Assembly: GCA_900538545.1 (NCBI GenBank)
Contig: UPYK01000027.1
Coordinates: 1 to 10,440 of the forward strand
Direction: 5' to 3'
From: an uncultured Eggerthella sp.
GTDB lineage: Bacteria > Actinomycetota > Coriobacteriia > Coriobacteriales > Eggerthellaceae
Length of the DNA stretch: 10,440 nucleotides
In this document: one piece after another, positions 6,730 to 10,440 of the stretch
How positions within the stretch are numbered: position 1 is the stretch's first letter
Layout: the number at the start of each line of letters is the position of its first letter
The notes under the pieces: generated by a model
What the model saw: only the letters and a program-made list of their open reading frames with translations
Databases searched by the model: none
What the model was told of the DNA's origin: nothing
Position numbers and translations under genes: made by a program

Positions 6730-7533
6730 ATGAGTTTTTTCGATAGCTTAGAAGAATTGCAAGAGCGCTGGAGTGGCTCTGCGGGCGGCTTTTCCCATGT
6801 AGAAGTATGGGACGAAGCCGCGGCAGGATATGCCGAAAAGCCCTTGCCCACCTTTGAAGACGACCCCTTTCTTGCCATGATGCAAGCGGAAGGTGCGCTC
6901 ACGCCCGATGTGCGCGTGCTCGATATCGGCTGCGGTGCGGGACTCTACAGCATTGCGCTCGCTCCTCACGTTGCCGAAGTGGTCGGCTGCGATTTCTCGG
7001 AAAAGATGATCGAGGCCGCACGCAACCGCGCTACCGCAGAAGGCTGCGCGAATGCTCAGTTCATCTGCGGAAACTTTGCCGATCTCACCTTCGATGAACC
7101 CTTCGACGTGGTCTTCGCGCATTTCACGCCCGCCATCAATAGCGCCACTGAATTCCAGAAGATGGTTTCGCTCGCCCGCTCGTGGTGCTTCATGGCATGC
7201 CCTACGCGTCGCCGAGATTTCGTGCTCGAAGAGGCGCGCCGTCTTGCAAGCGCGGAGCACGGCGACCCTGATCGCGACCGCAACTTCCTATATGGCTTTG
7301 CCTATGCGTGGCTGTTGGGAAAGACCCCGACCGTCATGCACTACGATGATGTTTGGCTTGACCAACGCACGCTCGAAGACGCTCAAACAGTCTACGCGAA
7401 CCACCTGGTTGCGCCCGATCTTTCCGCGGAACAGAAAGCGATCGTTCAAGACTATCTCGCGCAGATCGCTGAAGAAGGAACGGTCTACGAACGCATCGAG
7501 ACCACGATCGCTATGCTCGGGTTCAGGGTTTAG
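6730..7533 (+). CDS. class I SAM-dependent methyltransferase
   Basis: 267 aa, soluble. Motif I VLDIGCGAGLYS (about 63-74) binds SAM; the acidic residue after strand 2 is Asp88 in GCDFS; the motif IV region DVVFAHFTPAI is at 126-136. An N-terminal helical segment with Trp14 and Trp27 precedes the Rossmann domain, and about 110 C-terminal residues form a cap. The substrate cannot be read from the sequence. The gene sits between a metal-binding lipoprotein and a convergent metal ABC operon, so a role in modifying a metal chelator or metal-related cofactor is conceivable, but that is inference from context. The ribosome-binding site is weak (AAGAAAG at 6716-6722). The 99-nt gap upstream holds repeat copy 2 and a possible -10 TAGAAT (6688-6693). 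Its stop is 3 nt from the stop of the convergent ATPase gene. Confidence 0.88.
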   Translation: MSFFDSLEELQERWSGSAGGFSHVEVWDEAAAGYAEKPLPTFEDDPFLAMMQAEGALTPDVRVLDIGCGAGLYSIALAPHVAEVVGCDFSEKMIEAARNRATAEGCANAQFICGNFADLTFDEPFDVVFAHFTPAINSATEFQKMVSLARSWCFMACPTRRRDFVLEEARRLASAEHGDPDRDRNFLYGFAYAWLLGKTPTVMHYDDVWLDQRTLEDAQTVYANHLVAPDLSAEQKAIVQDYLAQIAEEGTVYERIETTIAMLGFRV

Positions 7534-7536
7534 TCC

Positions 7537-8574
7537 CTACGCAGGCACGGCAACTGGAACACCATCGACCTCAACGATCTTGAACGGCGTACCATACGTT
7601 TGCGTGAGAGCCTCGCCCGTAACGACCGAACGGTCCCCCGCTGCTACCACTTCGCCGTCGCGCACGAGCATGAAATGATCACAGAAACGCAGCGCGAGAT
7701 TCACATCGTGAAGCACGAGCACCGAAGCGAGCCCAGCTTCATGCGTCACCCGCCGCACCACCTCGAGCACCTCAAGCTGGTTCTTCGGATCGAGCGCGCT
7801 GGTAGGCTCATCCAGGATAAGGATGTGCGGCTCCTGCGCCAAGGCACGCGCGATGAACACCTTTTGGCGTTCGCCACCCGATAGTTCGTCGCAAAAACGT
7901 TCGCTGAACTGCTCCAATTCAAGATCCACGAGCGCCCGAGAAACAACCTCGCGATCGATCGGCCGCACGGCCCACGAAATATGCGGCTTACGCCCAAGCA
8001 GCACCTCATCGTAGACCGAAAGATGCGGAACAGTTTGCTGCTGCGCAACATAGGCGATACGTCGAGCCATCTCCTTGCGCGAGAGCGCGCTCGCATCCTC
8101 TCCATCGATGAGCACACGCCCCGCCGTTGGCTTGGTGATACCCGCCAGCAGATCGAGCAACGTCGACTTGCCTGCTCCGTTGTTGCCAAGGATCGCAAGC
8201 ATCGAGGCCGGATGAACATGGAACGATAGCCCGCTGAACACCGGATGCTCCTGGCGCGGATACACGTAAGCAAGATCGCACGCCTCGAGCGGCGGCTTGA
8301 TGGAAGTGGTGGTAGCGTGCGAATGCTCAGGGATCGCACCGGGGGCATGCGCTTCGCTTCCCTGGTCGAACGCGATCTCATCGTGGCTGGCTGCCGCATG
8401 CTCATGCGCCACATCCCCACCAGGATGCGTGTGGTAGTGGCTGTGCACCGTGCCGTCGGCATGCTCATGCACATGCGCATGCGTTACCGGCATCGAAGCT
8501 TCGCTCTCTGTTGCCGAAACCGGAAGTTCAGCGGCTTGCTGCTGCATGCGTTTCTGTTCGTTCGTTTCACTCAT
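7537..8574 (-). CDS. FecE/BtuD-type ABC transporter ATPase with His-rich N-terminal extension
   Basis: 345 aa, the cytoplasmic ATPase of a metal or metallophore importer. Walker A GNNGAGKS is at 130-137, the Q-loop at about 178-180, the signature LSGGE at 231-235, Walker B ILILDE at 251-256 and the switch His at 289. The ATPase core starts near residue 93; family members are usually about 255-270 aa. The extra N-terminus holds 14 His between residues 32 and 86, mostly as H-x-H pairs (THAHVHEH, VHSHYHTH, HEH, HSH), with acidic residues and no Cys: a likely Ni, Zn or Co binding or storage segment. The start ATG overlaps the permease stop (ATGA), so translation is coupled and the long N-terminus is credible. 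It is the last gene of the - strand operon. Confidence 0.93.
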   Translation of the reverse strand: MSETNEQKRMQQQAAELPVSATESEASMPVTHAHVHEHADGTVHSHYHTHPGGDVAHEHAAASHDEIAFDQGSEAHAPGAIPEHSHATTTSIKPPLEACDLAYVYPRQEHPVFSGLSFHVHPASMLAILGNNGAGKSTLLDLLAGITKPTAGRVLIDGEDASALSRKEMARRIAYVAQQQTVPHLSVYDEVLLGRKPHISWAVRPIDREVVSRALVDLELEQFSERFCDELSGGERQKVFIARALAQEPHILILDEPTSALDPKNQLEVLEVVRRVTHEAGLASVLVLHDVNLALRFCDHFMLVRDGEVVAAGDRSVVTGEALTQTYGTPFKIVEVDGVPVAVPA

Positions 8575-9716
8575 GCCTGCCTCCGATATCCGCGATAGAG
8601 CAGGTAGAGGAAGAGTGGCGCGCCCAAGAACGACGTGATCGCGCCGATGGGCAAGATGATGGGCGAGATGATCATGCGCGCCACTAGATCGCTCGCAAGC
8701 ATGATGATCGCACCGAGCACGAGCGATGCCGGCAGCAAGTAGCGATAATCATTGCCGATGAAACGGCGTGCGATGTGCGGCGCAATAAGGCCGATGAAGT
8801 TGATCAAACCCACGAAGGAGACCATGGCCGCCGCCATGATCGAAGCGAACAGCACGCCCAAGACGCGCACGCGATCCACGCTCACGCCCAAGCCTCCGGC
8901 CACATGGCCGCCGTTTTGCAACGCGTTATAATTCCAGCGATTGAAGATGAAGTAGACCGTACACACGAGCCCCACCACGAACATGAAGCCCATCTGACTC
9001 CACGTTGCACGGGAAAGATCGCCGAACTGCCAGAACATGACCTTTGTGAGCTCAACATCGTCGGCGAAGTATTGGATGATGGTCGAAGCGCCCGCGAAAA
9101 GAGCAGAGAGCGCCACGCCGACCAAGATGATGCTTTCAGGGCGCAACAGACCCAAACGCGAGAAAGCGAGAACGACCAGGCTCGATATCATAGCACCTGC
9201 GAAGGCGAAGAGAGCGGTCATGCCCATGTTCACACTGGCGCTCGAACCGGTGATAGCGGGAACCACCATGAGGATCGCGAACGTGGCGCCGAAGCCTGCT
9301 CCCTGCGAAATACCCACCGTGGAAGCTGAGGCGAGCGGGTTTTCGAGCACGCTCTGCAGCACCGCGCCTGCAATAGCAAGCCCCGCGCCCGAGATGATGG
9401 CGCACACAACGCGCGGCAGACGGATGCCCTGCACAGCCGCGATATCGCTTGCGCTCCCCTGGCCGAACAGCGCTGCGATGCTGGTGGGGATATCGATGGC
9501 CGAAGCGCCACAAGCGAGCTCGATCGCAGCAACCGCCAAAAGCACCACCACCATGGCAAAGATCGCCACCACGTTGCGCCGTTCGATGTGCTTCCGTTCT
9601 TGCGTGATAGCGTGCGCAGCAGTATCGCGCGCTTCCGCGAGCGTCTGTGTCGAGCAGGCCTGCATCGAGCGCGCTTGCTGATCGTGAAGCTCAGGATTGT
9701 TCGCAGCTTTGCTCAC
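8571..9716 (-). CDS. FecCD-family ABC transporter permease
   Basis: Integral membrane subunit of a type II (BtuC/FecCD) importer, with about 10 helices after a hydrophilic N-terminus of about 47 residues. The family block RLPRVV...AGAVLQSVLENPLA is near 100-129. The GLINFIGLIAPHIARRFIGNDYR block near 303-325 contains the helix that contacts the ATPase. The frame extends to ATG 9824, which would overlap the fmdE-like gene by about 100 nt. I prefer GTG 9716: it lies 4 nt past that gene's stop and has GAAGGA (9732-9727) 10 nt upstream, giving 381 aa. ATG 9665 is a further option but lacks a ribosome-binding site. Only one permease gene is present, so a homodimer is expected. It is coupled to the downstream ATPase by an ATGA overlap. 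The cytosolic N-terminus is longer than usual. Confidence 0.9.
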   Translation of the reverse strand: MSKAANNPELHDQQARSMQACSTQTLAEARDTAAHAITQERKHIERRNVVAIFAMVVVLLAVAAIELACGASAIDIPTSIAALFGQGSASDIAAVQGIRLPRVVCAIISGAGLAIAGAVLQSVLENPLASASTVGISQGAGFGATFAILMVVPAITGSSASVNMGMTALFAFAGAMISSLVVLAFSRLGLLRPESIILVGVALSALFAGASTIIQYFADDVELTKVMFWQFGDLSRATWSQMGFMFVVGLVCTVYFIFNRWNYNALQNGGHVAGGLGVSVDRVRVLGVLFASIMAAAMVSFVGLINFIGLIAPHIARRFIGNDYRYLLPASLVLGAIIMLASDLVARMIISPIILPIGAITSFLGAPLFLYLLYRGYRRQA

Positions 9717-9720
9717 GCGT

Positions 9721-10278
9721 TTAGAATCCTTCGCGCTCGTAGGCACTATAGCAATCGAGGCAGACTGGCTTGCCATCTTGCAAGCGCAGGCCATATTCAG
9801 CGGTGTATTCGCCACACACCGCACAGTGCTCCGAAGCGAAATGACGCGCCGGTTCAGGCAGTGCGATACGTGGCTCCAGAACCTCGAACAACTCGGTATA
9901 AGGCGTGTTCAGCAGGTAGTTCTGATACTCATCGCGACTCATCCCCTCGCCCGCTTCAGGCTTCAAGAAGAGCCGAACCGCTTTGGCTGCACTGCTGTTC
10001 TCATCACGCACGAAGAAGGTGAACGCCATCTTGCCGCGCAGAAGCGGAATGAGATTCGCCTTGCCATACGTGCAGCCGAGCAAGCATTGGATAGCATCAA
10101 CACAGCAGGCATCGTTCTCGGTCACGCATACCAGCTCCTCATCGATGGCTGGCAGCTGAGTATCATCAAGTCCCAATTCAGCGATCGCGCCCTCCACGGC
10201 CTTGAAACCGATCGCAAGCCCCGGGCAGGTATGCCCATGGAATGCCGCAGCACGATCCCAGTAGTTCAATGAGAGCAT
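9721..10278 (-). CDS. FmdE-family protein with C-terminal zinc finger
   Basis: 185 aa, soluble. The N-terminal FmdE core (PF02663 type) has the signature FHGHTCPGLAIG at 13-24 (His14, His16, Cys18) and a Cys-rich stretch with Cys51, Cys58, Cys59, Cys65 and Cys69 leading into GCTYGKANL. The C-terminus has CAVC (152-155) and CLDC (173-176), matching the treble-clef zinc finger known from crystal structures of this family. FmdE was named from the molybdenum formylmethanofuran dehydrogenase operon of methanogens, but nothing else here suggests methanogenesis; bacterial members are of unknown function. It is the first gene of the fmdE-permease-ATPase operon. AAGGAG with a 6-nt spacer precedes the ATG, and operator O3 covers both. 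I infer a metal chaperone, sensor or insertion role for the metal imported by the transporter. Confidence 0.9.
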   Translation of the reverse strand: MLSLNYWDRAAAFHGHTCPGLAIGFKAVEGAIAELGLDDTQLPAIDEELVCVTENDACCVDAIQCLLGCTYGKANLIPLLRGKMAFTFFVRDENSSAAKAVRLFLKPEAGEGMSRDEYQNYLLNTPYTELFEVLEPRIALPEPARHFASEHCAVCGEYTAEYGLRLQDGKPVCLDCYSAYEREGF

Positions 10279-10302
10279 GTTATTCTCCTTAAATTCGTAA
10301 CA
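10278..10302 (-). promoter_or_regulatory. operator O3, TGTTAC-N13-ATAACA, overlapping fmdE-like start
   Basis: On the - strand this is a 25-bp dyad with the same arms and spacing as O1 and O2, with one mismatch (ATAACA for GTAACA). The left arm is preceded by G, giving GTGTTAC. Bases 1-11 equal those of O2. It spans the AAGGAG ribosome-binding site and reaches the first base of the ATG. It starts 6 nt after a possible -10 TAGGAT (10314-10309), similar to the 8 nt between TATCAT and O2. Confidence 0.65.
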
Positions 10303-10308
10303 CCACCT

Positions 10309-10314
10309 ATCCTA
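10309..10314 (-). promoter_or_regulatory. possible -10 element of the fmdE-permease-ATPase operon
   Basis: TAGGAT on the - strand, 4 of 6 to consensus, placed just ahead of operator O3. No convincing -35 lies 16-18 nt upstream; that region is very GC-rich. Support comes mainly from its position relative to O3. Confidence 0.25.
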
Positions 10315-10330
10315 CCCGATTCGGTGGCTC

Positions 10331-10353
10331 GCCCGCCGCTATCCTCGGCAGGC
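10331..10353 (-). other. GC-rich hairpin upstream of the fmdE-like gene
   Basis: On the - strand GCCTGCCG and CGGCGGGC flank a 7-nt loop (AGGATAG) and pair over 8 bp with one U-G wobble. On the + strand the same position would be an A-C mismatch, so the structure favours - strand RNA. It follows repeat copy 3 by 6 nt and has no T-tract, so it is not a normal terminator. Confidence 0.4.
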
Positions 10354-10359
10354 GGCAGA

Positions 10360-10390
10360 AGGTGACAAACTACCCGGTCGTTCGACACCT
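10360..10390 (-). repeat. 31-bp palindromic intergenic repeat, copy 3
   Basis: Reverse complement of copy 1 with one difference (C for T at unit position 29, turning a G-T wobble into a G-C pair). It lies 81 nt upstream of the fmdE-like gene and is codirectional with it. The stem base extends one more A-T pair, and a run of six T follows on the + strand, so in the reverse direction it could also terminate transcription running to the right. Confidence 0.85.
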
Positions 10391-10399
10391 TTTTTGCTA

Positions 10400-10419
10400 A
10401 GAGGGTCTGCAGATCCTCT
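10400..10419. repeat. 20-bp near-perfect palindrome
   Basis: AGAGG and CCTCT arms continue through TCTGCAGA; only the 6/15 pair mismatches (G opposite T). It has no T-tract on either side in the direction needed for a terminator. It lies just beyond repeat copy 3, possibly in the 3' or 5' region of a gene outside the window. Confidence 0.45.
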
Positions 10420-10440
10420 CGACAAAGCTCGCATCAGACA

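Noticed and set aside
9717..9824. ATG 9824 as the permease start
   Set aside because: It would overlap the fmdE-like gene by over 100 nt and add an unlikely Cys/Met/Ala-rich leader; GTG 9716 has a ribosome-binding site and operon spacing.
8775..10272. Several 140-214 codon + strand frames opposite the permease and fmdE-like genes
   Set aside because: Low-complexity His/Arg/Ala-rich or Ser/Arg-rich translations typical of antisense frames; the - strand genes carry clear family motifs and coupled starts.
5494..10278. Assignment as a molybdate or tungstate importer because of the FmdE name
   Set aside because: Kept only as an alternative: the FmdE label is historical, no molybdenum-related operator or enzyme is in the window, and the operator plus His-rich ATPase fit nickel better.
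16..10390. The 31-bp repeats as CRISPR repeats
   Set aside because: The copies are kilobases apart, on both strands, with genes between them; no spacers or cas genes.

Overview
The window looks like a chromosomal segment of a moderately GC-rich anaerobic actinobacterium, most likely a member of the Coriobacteriia (Eggerthellaceae-like). I base this on the DapL-type lysine route next to dapF, a four-cysteine Fe-S type PurF, a FecBCD-type importer paired with an FmdE-family protein, and overall codon use. No rRNA or other phylogenetic marker is present, so the taxonomic call is an inference.

Layout. Positions 1-4169 carry housekeeping genes on the + strand: dapF (diaminopimelate epimerase), a possible 45-aa basic small ORF with a strong Shine-Dalgarno, dapL (LL-diaminopimelate aminotransferase) with a terminator hairpin, and purF. 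DapL makes LL-DAP from tetrahydrodipicolinate and DapF converts it to meso-DAP for lysine and peptidoglycan. Positions 4170-5243 (- strand) encode an unrecognised membrane-anchored extracytoplasmic protein whose stop codon abuts the purF stop.

Positions 5244-10302 form a metal-uptake island. A lipoprotein substrate-binding protein (5494-6630, +) and a SAM-dependent methyltransferase (6730-7533, +) face a three-gene - strand operon: an FmdE-family zinc-finger protein (9721-10278), a FecCD-type permease (8571-9716) and an ABC ATPase (7537-8574) with an unusual His-rich N-terminus. These proteins would make one BtuCDF/FecBCD-type importer.

The main observation is a shared operator. Two 25-bp units TGTTAC-N13-GTAACA lie in direct tandem upstream of the binding protein (5412-5461). 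A third, with one base changed, overlaps the ribosome-binding site and start of the fmdE-like gene (10278-10302). No other copy was noticed by eye. This ties the two separated transcription units into one regulon. The architecture resembles, from memory, NikR sites of the GTGTTAC-N13/14-GTAACAC type, which together with the His-rich ATPase suggests a nickel-responsive nickel importer with an FmdE-family partner.

A second pattern is a 31-bp imperfect palindrome present three times (16-46, 6651-6681, 10360-10390). Each copy is upstream of and codirectional with a gene or operon, and the sequence differences keep RNA pairing possible in that orientation. It could be a REP-like dispersed repeat or a regulatory element.
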